From: Vermamoeba vermiformis
Taxonomy: Eukaryota > Tubulinea > Echinamoebida
Assembly (NCBI GenBank): GCA_045837725.1
Contig: JBEWZL010000306.1
Coordinates: forward strand, 62,001 to 126,000
Length of the DNA: 64,000 nucleotides
Reading direction: 5' to 3'
Part shown: positions 30,122-42,619 of the stretch, piece after piece
How positions within the stretch are numbered: the stretch's first letter is position 1
How the letters are laid out: each line of letters starts with the position of its first letter
Position numbers and translations under genes: made by a program
The notes under the pieces: model-generated
What the model was told of the DNA's origin: nothing
What the model saw: the letters and a program-made list of their open reading frames with translations, nothing else
Databases searched by the model: none

Positions 30122-32825
30122 ATGGAACCCATGCAAGACATAAATGATGAAGGACCAGGTTCTTACAGGTTCTTTGATATACTCTCAGACGAGCTAGCCC
30201 TGAATATATTCAAGTTCTTGGATCTCCGCTCTTTATTTGTCTGTTTGGGCGTAAACCACAATTTTCGTCGCTTAATATGTGACCCTAGTGTTGGCGTGGT
30301 AAGTGAATCATATATCATCGTAAATACCTCTTTTGAAATTCTGTCGTTAATTTCGGTTTCAAAAAATATTTGTAAAAATTACATCCAGCTAAAACAACCC
30401 GAAACTCTTTTCAAAATATTGAAGATATATAGAATAATCATTGGTCAAAGTATTAATAATTTTCCGTTTCAGAAAGAAGGAATGATAGATGCAGCTTTCG
30501 AATACATTGACAGGCATCAATATATAAAATCAGTAGTAAGTAAAATTAATACGAGTACTCACGAACATATTATTTATTTACTTATTATCGAATTTAGAAT
30601 GTTTTAAATACGCTGTTACAAGTGTTTCCGCAGTCTTACGAAGCTTGGAAAGAAAGAAGCGTTTGTTGGGTGGATCTAAATGAAACAGAAAAGGCATTAC
30701 CTGACTTATATACAGCACTTAAAGTAAGTACTTCTATGGCAATTACAAATTTTTTTCGTTGCAGTAATTTTGATTCATGAAACAATTTAGTGTTGTACGG
30801 ATCCAGCTTATGCTCACATGATCAAATCGCATATTTATTGGCTTAAAGACGATCTAGAAAAGGCGTTGGAAGAGATGCACAAAGCAGTCGAGCTAAATCC
30901 GAAAGAACCACGATTTTATCATTTCAGAGGTACGCTTTCTAAGCTCTATATCTTTTTAGATCCGGTTGTTATTGAAAAAAGACGAAACGTCGATTCATAT
31001 TAATCTGTAAAGATGAAATTTCTCCGCGAGCAATCAATACTCCGGATCTGCTCACAAAATTCCCAAACACAATTGAATTGAATAGCTATCGTAGTATATT
31101 GATATACTTAGGATTACATTGCATTACAATATAATATACTAATAGAGATTTCGATATATTTTGTTCGGAGATGTTCCTGTTAGAACTATTGCGTTTTAAA
31201 TGTTTTCCGATGCGTGAGATTGCAAATCGTTAATCTGGGCTTTTCGTATAGTAATTTACTCGTTTAATATCTATCATTTGAATAATAAAGTGATCTATAC
31301 GTAATTTACGTCTTTTTTTTCGGTCACAGATCTTCGTTTAATTAGCGACTAACCGCTAGCTATATGATGAAAAGTAGCTTGACTAACGAACCTATATTTA
31401 GCTTATATAAGATCACTTATGGCGCGAAGTAACAACAAGGTGCTGTCCGAGAGCGAGATTGGTGACTACGAAATAATTTTAGGACTTCCTTATAAGGTAA
31501 TTTCTTTTTGAATTGTGCGAATGTGACGTGTATTTACGTCTTTTACAGCGCCAAGCCATCATTTACAGCAATTTAGGCAATGTCTATTGCGCCCTCGAGT
31601 AAGCATTGCTATTTTTTAAAATTTCGATAGACTAACTTTCGGCGATCGTCCAGACAATATGAGAAGGCGTTATTGTTTTTCGAGAAAGCTAATGAGATGA
31701 GACCACAACTGATCGATGGTTACCACAACAAAGCAGTTCTACACTGGAAGTCAAACAATTATCAACGAGTAAGTTTTATCGGATTATATTGCGACTATCA
31801 TTTACTACCGTATATACGATCATATTATAGGCCCTGTCAGAATGTCAAAAGATGTTGGATATCAATCCGGATCTCGTCGATGCCTATTCATTTTGTGGAC
31901 GGTGTGTACCTTTCCGAGCACACCATTGAATTAATCGGTCGCTAATTTATAATGTAGGTGTTATCTATATTTGCAAAAATACCACGATGCGTTCATGTGC
32001 TATATGAAGTGCTTAGGAATGTCTCCTGACAGCATCTTTGATCTGAGCATGTGCACGAGTCTCGGTATAAAACTAGGAAAAGTCGCTCTAACGCTCGAGA
32101 CACTTTACCGGCTGTGCAATATTTATCAGACCACAATCGTACAATTGCAAGAGAAGTATTTATTGCTATTAGCTGAGGACATCAAGAACAAAGAAGACGT
32201 CACTGGACTGCCGCACGAGGTGTCAAACTTGGTCGAGTTTGAAGAGACGGAAGATGATTGGATCGCCAATAACGCCGCAGACAAGCCAGAATGCGCGAGA
32301 GTGCCGTCGTATTTTGTGATGGAACGCTTGAAAGAGTACTGCAAGCTGTTTAAATTCACCAAGAAGAAGATTTGCGAGTTATTATTTTTGACGTGCAGAA
32401 GCGACGAGGCACGAAAAGAAGTCGAAGAGTTGAAGAAGGTATCAAAGCTGTTCACTTTCATCGAACAGTTCTTGCTGCCCCTCGACATGAGCCTCATTAA
32501 GAAAAAAGTGCGAACTATAGGAGAGCTATTATTATACACGGAAACAGTGCAGCAACAGCAGTACCGACAAATCATGGAGGAGATTAAGAAGTTTGGCGAC
32601 GTTTTAGATAATAGCCACGAGATGTTGTACGTGCTGTCGTGTTATGTGGTTAAGACGGGCTCGTTGTGGATACCAGCTGTATCATTCTTAGATATGGACG
32701 CATTTTGGAAGAGCTTGAAAGACAACGCGAATCCGCTGTTTTTGGAAATGAGCAAGAATGCGTTCAGATTCCTCAATTATTATGCCTTTTGGCGAACAAA
32801 TAGACGCTTGCCCGAAGAGCCATAA
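30122..32825 (+). CDS. F-box and TPR repeat protein
   Basis: Nine exons can be joined in phase to about 567 residues. Near the N terminus an F-box reads FFDILSDELALNIFKFLDLR. TPR-type helices follow: LNTLLQVFPQSYEAWKERSV, DLEKALEEMHKAVELNPKEP, IYSNLGNVYCALEQYEKALL and KMLDINPDLVDAYSFCG. The long last exon (31958-32825) continues with HDAFMCYMKCLGMSPDSIF and a mostly helical C-terminal domain ending NRRLPEEP. The architecture suggests an SCF adaptor that binds substrates through TPRs. The fourth intron (30930-31401, 472 bp) is several times longer than the rest. Its acceptor (tatatttag) gives the in-frame AYIRSLMARSNNK; a separate start at that Met is possible but leaves the upstream exons without an end. 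Confidence 0.75.
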
Positions 32826-32950
32826 TAGTGTACTAATAACGAGAATAAAATTAATAAAGGACTATTTAAAATTCGGTTGCAAAGTTTCTGATTTTTCATC
32901 TCAAAAAGACACTGCAAGCACGTCTCCGTTATTATTGTTCAACTAGTGAC

Positions 32951-34332
32951 ATGGAAGAAAAGAAAAAGAAGGTTGAGTCGCAAAAGGTGGCTCCAGAAAA
33001 AAAAGCAAAGGCCGAGAAAGAAGCCAACCTGTCAGACAAGTCATTGTCAGCATCTGAACCTCCTCCAAAAGCTGAAGCAAAAAAAGGTATTACTTAAGAC
33101 AATTAATTGCAAATATTAAATTCGAGGCGCTTGGAAATATTTAACCCGAAATTCAAATAATAATTCAAATAAATGAAGATCCTGGTAATATTACCTTAAT
33201 ATATTAAGATTGATCAGCGCTATATATTTAAACAAAGTAAAATATATGAAAAATAATTACAATTATTTTTAGCGCCAGCTGCAAAGCCAAAACAAAATGG
33301 CACAGCGCAACCTAACGCCCCTGCAAAGAAAGCCAAGAAAAAAATAGAAGATACTCCACTTACAACTAGTGATGCAATGCAGTCTTATTTCAACGGTAAT
33401 ACACCTCGCTCAGGCGCTGATCCCTCGATCCATACACTGATCTTTGTCTTTCAGGCTTTACTGAGATTAGTCAGTTCATTGATACGGCTATAAAAAGAAT
33501 GCTTGGTTCCAGGGACCTCGTAATTAGCTCATTTCAATCGTTAGAGAGCCGCGTGAATGAACTTGAATCAAAAATAGCGGTGCGTAGCTGAGGCATTAAG
33601 GCTTGTGTTCGATAATAATTAATGTTACAAATTTTAGACGCACCAAGCTACTATCAAGGACCTACGAGCTGAAAATCAAGTGTTGGCTGAGAAGGCTAAT
33701 TTCGCTGACCATGTGACCGTAGAGAACATTCACTTGTTGAAAGAGATTGCTGAGCTGCGAAGTGATAATCAAAAGCTCACTAAGGTCGCCAATCTCAACA
33801 AGGAGATCAGCTCAAAACTTGAAACAGCCGCGAAGGTGAACAAGGAACTGACGAGCAAAGTCGCGGAACTGAAGGCTGAAAAAGAACAAGAAACTGCCAA
33901 GCTGATGCAAGAGATTGATAGAATCGTCGAAGAAAAAAGCAAACTGGTCGAAGAGAATTTGAGATTTCTCGGAAGTAACTTGGACGATTTACCTCTCGAC
34001 GAGCTACGTGCCCTTGAACTCGAGATCCGTAGCATTCATCAGAACATTCAACGAGCTAAAGTAAGTTCTATTGACATTGGATGAATATGATCTTAATAGG
34101 ACTATAGGATAAACGAGAAGCTGAAGAAACTCTTTGTGTTGTCTGCTTAGAGAAGCCAAAAGTGATGGCGTTCTCTGGATGTGGCCACAGGTATGTATTC
34201 GACCGACTTTACGCTCCATCCACAATGCCATTAACAGAAACTATTAGATGCGTTTGCGAAGTGTGCGCAGTGCCCTTGAAAGAGTGCCCAATGTGCAGAA
34301 AACCAGGTGCTCCTATCAAGATCTTCTTTTAA
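32951..34332 (+). CDS. Coiled-coil RING-finger E3 ubiquitin ligase
   Basis: Six exons splice to exactly 324 residues. A lysine-rich, Ala/Pro-rich N terminus (MEEKKKKVESQKVAPEKKAK) looks disordered. A long coiled coil runs through exons 3-4 (SFQSLESRVNELESKIATHQ to LMQEIDRIVEEKSKLVEENL). A small module, PLDELRALELEIRSIHQNIQ, precedes the C-terminal RING, CVVCLEKPKVMAFSGCGHRC, with CEVC and CPMCRKPG completing a compact C3HC4 finger. Exon junctions fall inside the RING at HR/CVCEVC. RINGs of this type at the extreme C terminus act as E2-binding ligases, often as dimers through the coiled coil. The substrate is unknown. It lies 125 bp downstream of the F-box/TPR gene on the same strand. Confidence 0.85.
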
Positions 34333-34644
34333 CACCGCCTTACCACATCAGCTTATACGACAATGTAACTGCGAGTAACTGAGACTAAGACTGCGCATCT
34401 AAACTCACCGTCTATTGTACGTTACGATAATATAAGTAAATGGATCTCATTTCAAGGTGGTGTACGTTATGCTCGTCTATTAAACGGCGAAATAGTGCAG
34501 AACTTCCATAGTTAATGAAACGGAATTGCTTTAGCATCGCGCTGGGTCACGTGGTTTTATCAAGTTTATGGCGGAATTGGCTTTGCGAAAGCATAGGCAA
34601 GGTTGTTCGCAATTATTGACTGTTATTTTTTTTTTCTTACAAGA
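34333..34644. promoter_or_regulatory. Intergenic region upstream of PRP8
   Basis: AT-rich. A pyrimidine-rich tttttttttcttac tract lies just before the PRP8 start codon. No other element is visible. Confidence 0.45.
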
Positions 34645-37600
34645 ATGGCCACACCTGAAGCTAAGCCAACGGTTCCTACTGATTCTGGTGTTGGGGTAAG
34701 TATAGCATCTAGTTTGGCGGATAGCGATAAATATCAAAAAACAATTAATAATCGTATTCGCTATAATACCATTATAACAATAATATTTTTTATGTGGACG
34801 TATTAATTACTTGGCAGATTATTACTTTGGTAGTAACTCTGCATCGAATCAGAAATTTATTATTATTTTCAACTCAATACAATAACGTTTATTTCGCTTA
34901 TTTTATGGATAAATGTGGCTAATACAACGATAGCCGTTATTAATATTATTTTTATTTATTTTAGGCGCCCACTCCCATCCAATCCGAGGAGCAGATTCTT
35001 GATAGAATCAAAAAATGGCAACAATTAAACAGCAAACGATATGCCGAGAAAAGAAAGTTCGGCTATGTTGAACCTCAGAAAGAAGACATGCCTCCAGAGC
35101 ATCTGCGAAAAATTATCAAGGATCACGGTGACATGTCCAGCAAGAAATTCAGACGTGATAAGCGTGTATATTTGGGAGCTTTGAAATATATGCCTCACGC
35201 TATTATGAAACTCATGGAAAACATGCCAATGTAAGTATCATATCCGCGCCAATCTGATGCGTTAACCTCAAATTGTAAAATTATTTGCAGGTCATCTAAT
35301 ATTATTTTTTTCTTAGGCCTTGGGAAAATGTGCGTCACGTTAAGGTCCTTTACCACATTTCCGGCGCGATCACCTTTGTCAACGAAATCCCACGCGTCGT
35401 CGAGCCCGTGTACACCGCTCAATGGGGTACCATGTGGGTGATGATGCGAAGAGAAAAGAGAGATCGTAAGCACTTTAAGCGAATGCGCTTCCCTCCTTTT
35501 GACGACGAAGAACCTCCACTTGACTTTGGTGACAACATTTTGGACGTCGAGCCTCTCGATCCGATCCGCATTGATTTGGACGAAGAAGAAGACGCTCCCG
35601 TCCTCGAGTGGTTCTATGACCCCAAGCCACTCGTAGGCACTCCCTACGTCAATGGTTCCAGCTACAAGAAATGGCGATTGAACACTCCTATCCTCGCCAA
35701 CTTGTACCGCTTGGCCAACCAATTGATGAGCGATTTGGTCGACAAGAACTATTTCTACATGTTCGAAGAGAAGTCTTTCTTCACCGCAAAGGCACTCAAC
35801 AGCGCTATTCCTGGCGGTCCTAAATTCGAGCCTTTGTTCAGAGATTTGGAAGACAACGATGAAGATTGGAACGAGTTCAACGACATTAACAAGATCATCA
35901 TTCGTCACCAAATCAGAACCGAGTACAAGGTCGCGTTCCCGTACCTCTACAACGACAGACCCAGAAAGGTCTACTTGGCCTATTACCACCACCCACCCGT
36001 GTGCTACATTAAGGCCGACGATCCTGACTTGCCCGCGTTCTTCTTCGACCCCCTCATCAACCCCATTGTGTCAGTTAAGGGCAAGAAGAAAGCCAAGAAG
36101 GAAGAATCCGAAGAAGAGGAAGACGACTTTGAATTGCCCGAAGGAGTCAAGCCCTTGTTGAACCAAGACGACTTCGAAATGCCCAAGGGATTCAAGCCTT
36201 TGCTTCGCGAGAGTGTTCCCGACCTCTACACCGAAAACACTGCCGACGGTATTGCTCTTTACTGGGCTCCTAAGCCTTTCAACCAACGCTCGGGACGTAC
36301 TCGTCGTGTTCTCGACGTTCCTCTCGTCAAGACTTGGTACCAAGAGCGCTGCCCTGGAGACTACCCCGTCAAGGTCCGTGTCAGCTACCAAAAGCTGCTC
36401 AAGTGCTACGTCCTTAACAGACTGCACTTCCGACCTCCCAAGCCTAAGACCAAGAAGTCACTCTTCAAGGCTTTCAAGGCTACCAAGTTCTTCCAATCTA
36501 CAGAAATCGATTGGGTTGAAGCTGGTTTGCAAGTTTGCCGTCAAGGCTACAACATGTTGAACTTGCTTATTCACCGCAAGAACTTGAATTACTTGCATTT
36601 GGACTACAACTTCAACTTGAAGCCCATCAAGACTCTTACCACCAAAGAACGTAAGAAGTCTCGCTTCGGTAACGCTTTCCACTTGTTGCGAGAAATCTTG
36701 AAGTTGACTAAGCTCGTCCTCGACGCTCACGTGCAATATCGATTGGGCAACGTTGAAGCCTTCCAACTTGCGGACGCTATTCACTACACCTTCACTCACG
36801 TTGGTCACTTGACGGGCATGTACCGTTACAAGTACCGTTTGATGCGTCAAATCAGAATGTGCAAGGATCTCAAGCACTTGATCTACTACAGATTCAACAC
36901 TGGTCCAGTCGGCAAAGGTCCTGGTGTTGGTTTCTGGGCTCCTTCTTGGAGAGTCTGGCTCTTCTTCATGCGCGGCATTGTTCCGCTCTTGGAGAGATGG
37001 TTGGGCAACTTGCTTGCTCGTCAATTCGAAGGTCGTAAGTCTAAGGGCATTGCTAAGACTGTCACCAAGCAACGTGTCGAAAGTCACTACGATATCGAAC
37101 TTCGTGCCGCCGTCCTTCGTGATATCCTGGATATGATGCCCGAAGGCATTCGTCAAAACAAGGCCAAGACCATTCTGCAACACTTGAGCGAGGCTTGGAG
37201 ATGCTTCAAGGCCAACATTCCATGGAAAGTTCCTGGTTTGCCCGCTCCTGTCGAGAACATGATCTTGCGTTACGTCAAGGCCAAGGCTGACTGGTGGACG
37301 TCTGCTGCTCACTACAACAGAGAACGTGTCCGCCGTGGTGCCACCGTCGACAAGACCGTCGTCAAGAAGAACTTGGGTCGTCTGACTCGTTTGTGGTTGA
37401 AGGCTGAACAAGAGCGTCAATTCAACTACTTGAAGGACGGTCCTTACATCTCGCCCGAAGAAGCCGTTGCTATCTACACCACTACCGTGCATTGGTTGGA
37501 AAGCAGAAGATTCTCCCCGATTCCGTTCCCGCCACTCAGCTACAAGCACGACACCAAGCTCCTGATCTTGGCTCTCGAAAGATTGAAGGAAGCTTACGCC

Positions 37601-40600
37601 GTGAAGAGTCGCTTGAACCAACTTCAACGTGAAGAATTGTCGCTGATCGAACAAGCTTACGATAATCCTCACGAGACCCTCAGCAGAATCAAGCGTTTGT
37701 TGCTTACGCAAAGAACATTCAAAGAAGTTGGCATTGAATTTATGGACTTGTTCACGCACTTGATTCCTGTCTACGAAATCGAGCCGTTGGAGAAGATCAC
37801 CGATGCTTACCTCGATCAATACCTCTGGTACGAAGGTGAGAAGCGCAGACTTTTCCCGAGCTGGATCAAGCCCGCCGACAGCGAGCCTCCACCATTGTTG
37901 GTCTACAAATGGTGTCAAGGCATTAATAACTTGACGGACGTCTGGGATACCTCCAACGGAGAGTGCGTGGTGCTCATGCAATCCAAGTTCGACAAGTTGT
38001 ACGACAAGATCGACTTGACTTTCTTGAACAGACTTCTGCGCTTGATTGTCGATCACAATCTTGCTGATTACATGACCGCCAAGAACAACATCGTCATTGC
38101 CTACAAGGATATGATGCATACGAATCACTACGGTTTGATTCGCGGTCTTCAATTCGCTTCTTTCGTCGTGCAATATTATGCGCTGATTTTGGATATTTTG
38201 ATGTTGGGTCTCTCACGCGCCTCTGACTTGGCTGGTCCTGCTAACAAGCCTAACGACTTCTTGACCTTCCCTGACGTCGCTACCGAAACCAAGTCGCCAA
38301 TCAGACTCTACACCAGATACATCGACAGGTTCTGGATTTTGTTCCGCTTCACTCACGACGAGGCCAGAGACCTCATTCAACGTTACTTGACCGAGAACCC
38401 CGATCCTAACAACGAAAACATGGTTGGTTACAACAACAAGAAATGCTGGCCTCGTGACGCTCGTATGCGCCTGATGAAGCACGATGTCAACTTAGGCAGA
38501 GCCGTCTTCTGGAGCATCAAGAACAGTCTTCCTCCTTCATTGACAACTATTCAATGGGAAGACTCTTTCGTCTCCGTATACAGCAAGGATAACCCGAACT
38601 TGTTGTTCGATATGGGCGGATTTGAAGTCCGAATCTTGCCAAAGATCCGTGCCTTCAACGAAGAATTCACTTTGAAGGAAGGTGCCTGGAACTTGCAGAA
38701 CGAGAGAACCAAGGAAAGAACCGCACAAGCCTTCTTGCGCGTTGGTGACGACTCCCTACGCGTCTTCGAGAACCGTGTTCGTCAGATCTTGATGGCTTCC
38801 GGTAGCACTACCTTCACCAAGATTGCTAACAAGTGGAACACCGCTTTGATTGGTCTTATGACCTACTACCGTGAAGCCTCTGTTCACACGCCCGAGTTGC
38901 TCGATCTTCTCGTCAAGTGCGAAACCAAGATTCAGACTCGTATCAAGATCGGTTTGAACTCTAAGATGCCTAGCCGTTTCCCTCCTGTGGTCTTCTACAC
39001 TCCTAAGGAATTGGGTGGTCTTGGTATGCTTTCTATGGGTCACGTCTTGATCCCTCAATCCGATCTGAAGTACGCCAAGCTTACTGAGCGTGAGACTTCC
39101 CACTACCGCGCTGGTATGAGCCACGAAGAAGGTCAACTCATTCCCAACTTGTACCGCTACATTCAACCTTGGGAACAAGAGTTCCAAGACTCACTCCGTG
39201 TCTGGGCCGAGTACGCCATCAAGAGAGACGAGGCCATGAGCCAGAACAGACGTCTTACCTTGGAAGATTTGGAAGACTCGTGGGACAAGGGTATTCCTCG
39301 TATCAACACCTTGTTCCAGAAGGATCGTCACGTCTTGGCCTACGACAAGGGCTGGAGAGTTCGAACTGAATTCAAGGCCTACCAAGTCCTCAAGCAGAAC
39401 CCCTTCTGGTGGACTCATCAACGTCACGACGGCAAGTTGTGGAACTTGAACAACTACCGTACCGATATGATTCAAGCTCTTGGTGGTGTCGAAGGTATTC
39501 TCGAACACACTCTCTTCAAGGGCACTGGTTTCCCTACTTGGGAAGGTCTCTTCTGGGAGAAGGCCTCTGGTTTCGAAGAGTCCATGAAATACAAGAAGCT
39601 GACCAACGCCCAACGTATGGGTCTCAATCAGATTCCCAACCGTCGTTTCACTTTGTGGTGGTCTCCTACCATCAACAGAGCCAACGTCTACGTCGGTTTC
39701 CAAGTGCAGCTCGATCTTACTGGTATTTTCATGCACGGTAAAATCCCCACGTTGAAGATCTCGCTGATTCAGATCTTCCGTGCTCACTTGTGGCAGAAGA
39801 TCCACGAAAGTGTTGTCATGGATCTTTGTCAAGTCTTCGATCAAGCTTTGGACTCGTTGGAAGTCGAAACCGTTCAGAAGGAAACTATTCACCCGAGAAA
39901 GTCCTACAAGATGAACAGCTCTTGCGCCGATATCTTGCTCTTCGCTGCCTACAAGTGGCAAGTCTCGAAGCCTTCGCTCTTGACCGACACCAACGACTCG
40001 TTCGACTACGGAACTACAACTAAGTACTGGGTCGACGTTCAACTCAGATGGGGAGACTTTGATTCCCACGACATTGAACGTTACAGCAGATCTCACTTCT
40101 TGGACTACACCACGGATAACGTCTCCATCTATCCTTCACCCACTGGTTGCTTGATTGGTATCGATCTTGCCTACAACGCTCACTCTGGCTACGGTAACTG
40201 GTTCCCTGGTGCCAAGCCGTTGATCTCTCAGGCTATGTCCAAGATCATGAAGGCCAACCCTGCTCTCTACGTCTTGCGAGAACGTATCAGAAAGGCCCTT
40301 CAATTGTACTCGTCCGAGCCTACTGAACCCTACTTGAACTCTCAGAACTACGGAGAGTTGTTCAGCAACCAGATCATTTGGTTCGTCGACGACACCAACG
40401 TGTATCGTGTTACCATCCACAAGACCTTCGAAGGTAACTTGACCACTAAGCCCATCAACGGTGCCATCTTCATCTTCAACCCGAGAACTGGTCAATTGTT
40501 CTTGAAGATCATTCACACCTCCGTCTGGGCTGGTCAAAAGCGTTTGGGTCAATTGGCCAAGTGGAAGACCGCCGAAGAAGTTGCTGCTCTCATTCGCTCC

Positions 40601-42070
40601 TTGCCCGTCGAAGAACAGCCCAAGCAAATCATCGTCACCCGTAAGGGTATGTTGGATCCGCTCGAAGTCCACTTGCTCTCCTTCCCCAACATCGTCATCA
40701 AGGGAAGTGACTTGCAATTGCCGTTCCAAGCCTGCTTGAAGATCGAGAAGCTCGGTGACTTGGTACTTCGCGCCACTGAGCCTCAGATGGTCTTGTTCAA
40801 CTTGTACGACGACTGGTTGCAATCCATCTCGTCTTACACTGCCTTCTCTCGTCTCATTTTGATCTTGAGAGCTCTTCACGTCAACACTGACCGCGCGAAG
40901 GAAGTTTTGAGACCGCACAAGGACGTCATCACTGAACCTCACCACATCTGGCCCACTTTGTCCAACGACGAATGGATCAAGGTCGAAGTCGCCTTGAAGA
41001 ACTTGATCTTGGCTGACTATGGCAAGAAGAACAACGTTAACGTGACTTCATTGACTCAATCTGAAATCCGTGACATCATCTTGGGTGCTGAGATTGCTCC
41101 TCCTTCTGAGCAACGTAACGAGATTGCTGAAATTGAGAAGCAAGCCCGCGAAGCCTCTCAATTGACTGCCGTTACTACCAAGACGGTTAACAAGCACGGA
41201 GATGAGATCGTTGTTACTACCACCAGTCCTCACGAGCAGAAGATCTTCTCATCCAAGACCGACTGGAGAGTTCGCGCCATTTCTTCGACTACTCTTCACT
41301 TGCGTACTGGCCACATCTACGTCAACTCCGATGAGGTCAACGAAGAAGGCTACACCTACGTCATGCCTAAGAACATTCTCAAGAAGTTCATCACCATTTC
41401 TGATCTTCGTACTCAAGTTGCCGGTTACATGTTCGGTGTTTCTCCTCCAGGCAACAATCAAGTGAAAGAAATCCGTTGCATTGTCATGCCACCTCAATGG
41501 GGTACTCACTCCTTCGTTCAGTTGCCCAACAGCATCCCAGATCACGAGTTGTTGCGCGACCTCGAACCATTGGGCTGGTTGCACACTCAACCCTCCGAGT
41601 TGCCTCAAATGGCTCCCTCTGATGTCATCACCCACGCCAAGTTACTCTCGGAGAATACCACCTGGGATCCCAAATCTATCTGCGTCACGGTCAGCTTGCC
41701 TGGTGCTTCTGCCTCGTTGACTGCTTACCGCTTGACTCCTGGTGGCTTCGAATGGGGTCGACAGAACGTCAACAGCGAGCGCGAACAGAACTACCAAGGC
41801 TACAAACCTTCATTCTACGATCGCGCACCCTTGCTCTTGTCTGATCGTTTCTTGGGCTTCTTCATGGTTCCTGATGTCGGCAGCTGGAACTTCAACTTCA
41901 TGAGCGTCAACCACAGCGTTAACATGAAGTATAACTTGACCTTGGGCATTCCTAAAGATTTCTACAATGAGAGTCACCGTCCTGCTCATTTCTTGAACTT
42001 CTCAGAGATGGAGAGCACTGCTACCACCGAGGGAGGCGATAATGTTGATCAAGAAGATTTGTTCTCCTAA
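34645..42070 (+). CDS. PRP8 spliceosomal core protein
   Basis: Three exons (34645-34695, 34965-35230 and one 6.75-kb exon 35317-42070) give 2,356 residues, close to the human 2,335. PRP8 is the scaffold of the U5 snRNP that cradles the splice sites and catalytic RNA. Conserved blocks are easy to read: [40 protein letters not shown], the reverse-transcriptase-like core ([17 protein letters not shown]), the endonuclease-like region, the RNase H-like domain ([19 protein letters not shown]) and the C-terminal Jab1/MPN domain ([18 protein letters not shown]). Identity to animal PRP8 is very high by eye. Relative to human there is an insertion of a tandem 15-residue repeat near residue 290. Codon use is strongly biased to C/G-ending codons, which creates long antisense open frames with no coding meaning. 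Confidence 0.98.
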
Positions 42071-42619
42071 TTGCAAAAATTTCCGTTGTAAATCCTTAAT
42101 TGTGCCAATAAAGAAAAATAATCTTGTAATAATCTTCGCTGACAAGCGTCAAAATTAATTCAGTAACGATCGAACCGCATGATATACCTCTCGGATAAAA
42201 AGTTTCAGCAGTAGTACGTTGGTAGCTATCCTGCGGAGCTGCTCCGATGTTTTTGCAAAGAGTATACTTCCTGGGATCGAATCTGCTACTTTTCTTGAAA
42301 TTCTAACCGGAAGATTACCAGCAGACCTATGCCTGAAGTCCTCGTGGTGATCATAACTCATTGAGAAGCACAAAATCGAACGCTGAACGGTACAAAATGA
42401 AGGAAATCTCGAGCAAATTCGCAATTTTATGAACGCAAATTTTTTCTCTCCCAGTTCCTCAACCGAACCTCTGATTACCAGCACAAAAGACTATTAGCTT
42501 TGAAGAGGAAGAATAGTACTTTATTGGTTTCGTAGGCTTTCTTGGGTTTTATTTGCCGACAGTGCCAATACTTATCAGATTAGCCAAGAAAGAGTTTGAT
42601 TCAGCGCGAAGTTCATATA
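42071..42619. other. Intergenic region between PRP8 and the MYRF-like gene
   Basis: Contains a chance 109-codon open frame on the minus strand (42155-42484) without recognisable domains or splice context. I do not call it a gene. The rest should hold the PRP8 3' end (aataaa at about 42110) and the MYRF-like promoter. Confidence 0.5.

Noticed and set aside
31360-31400. Box C-like atgatga in the long F-box/TPR intron suggesting a snoRNA
   Set aside because: No matching D box or terminal stem was found; the nearby ctaac is better read as a branch point.
36458-38173. 571-codon open frame antisense to PRP8
   Set aside because: It mirrors the strongly biased codons of PRP8 and shows no domain of its own; several similar antisense frames occur along the same exon.
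42155-42484. 109-codon minus-strand open frame between PRP8 and the MYRF-like gene
   Set aside because: No recognisable motif, no splice context and unlike neighbouring genes in composition; most likely chance.
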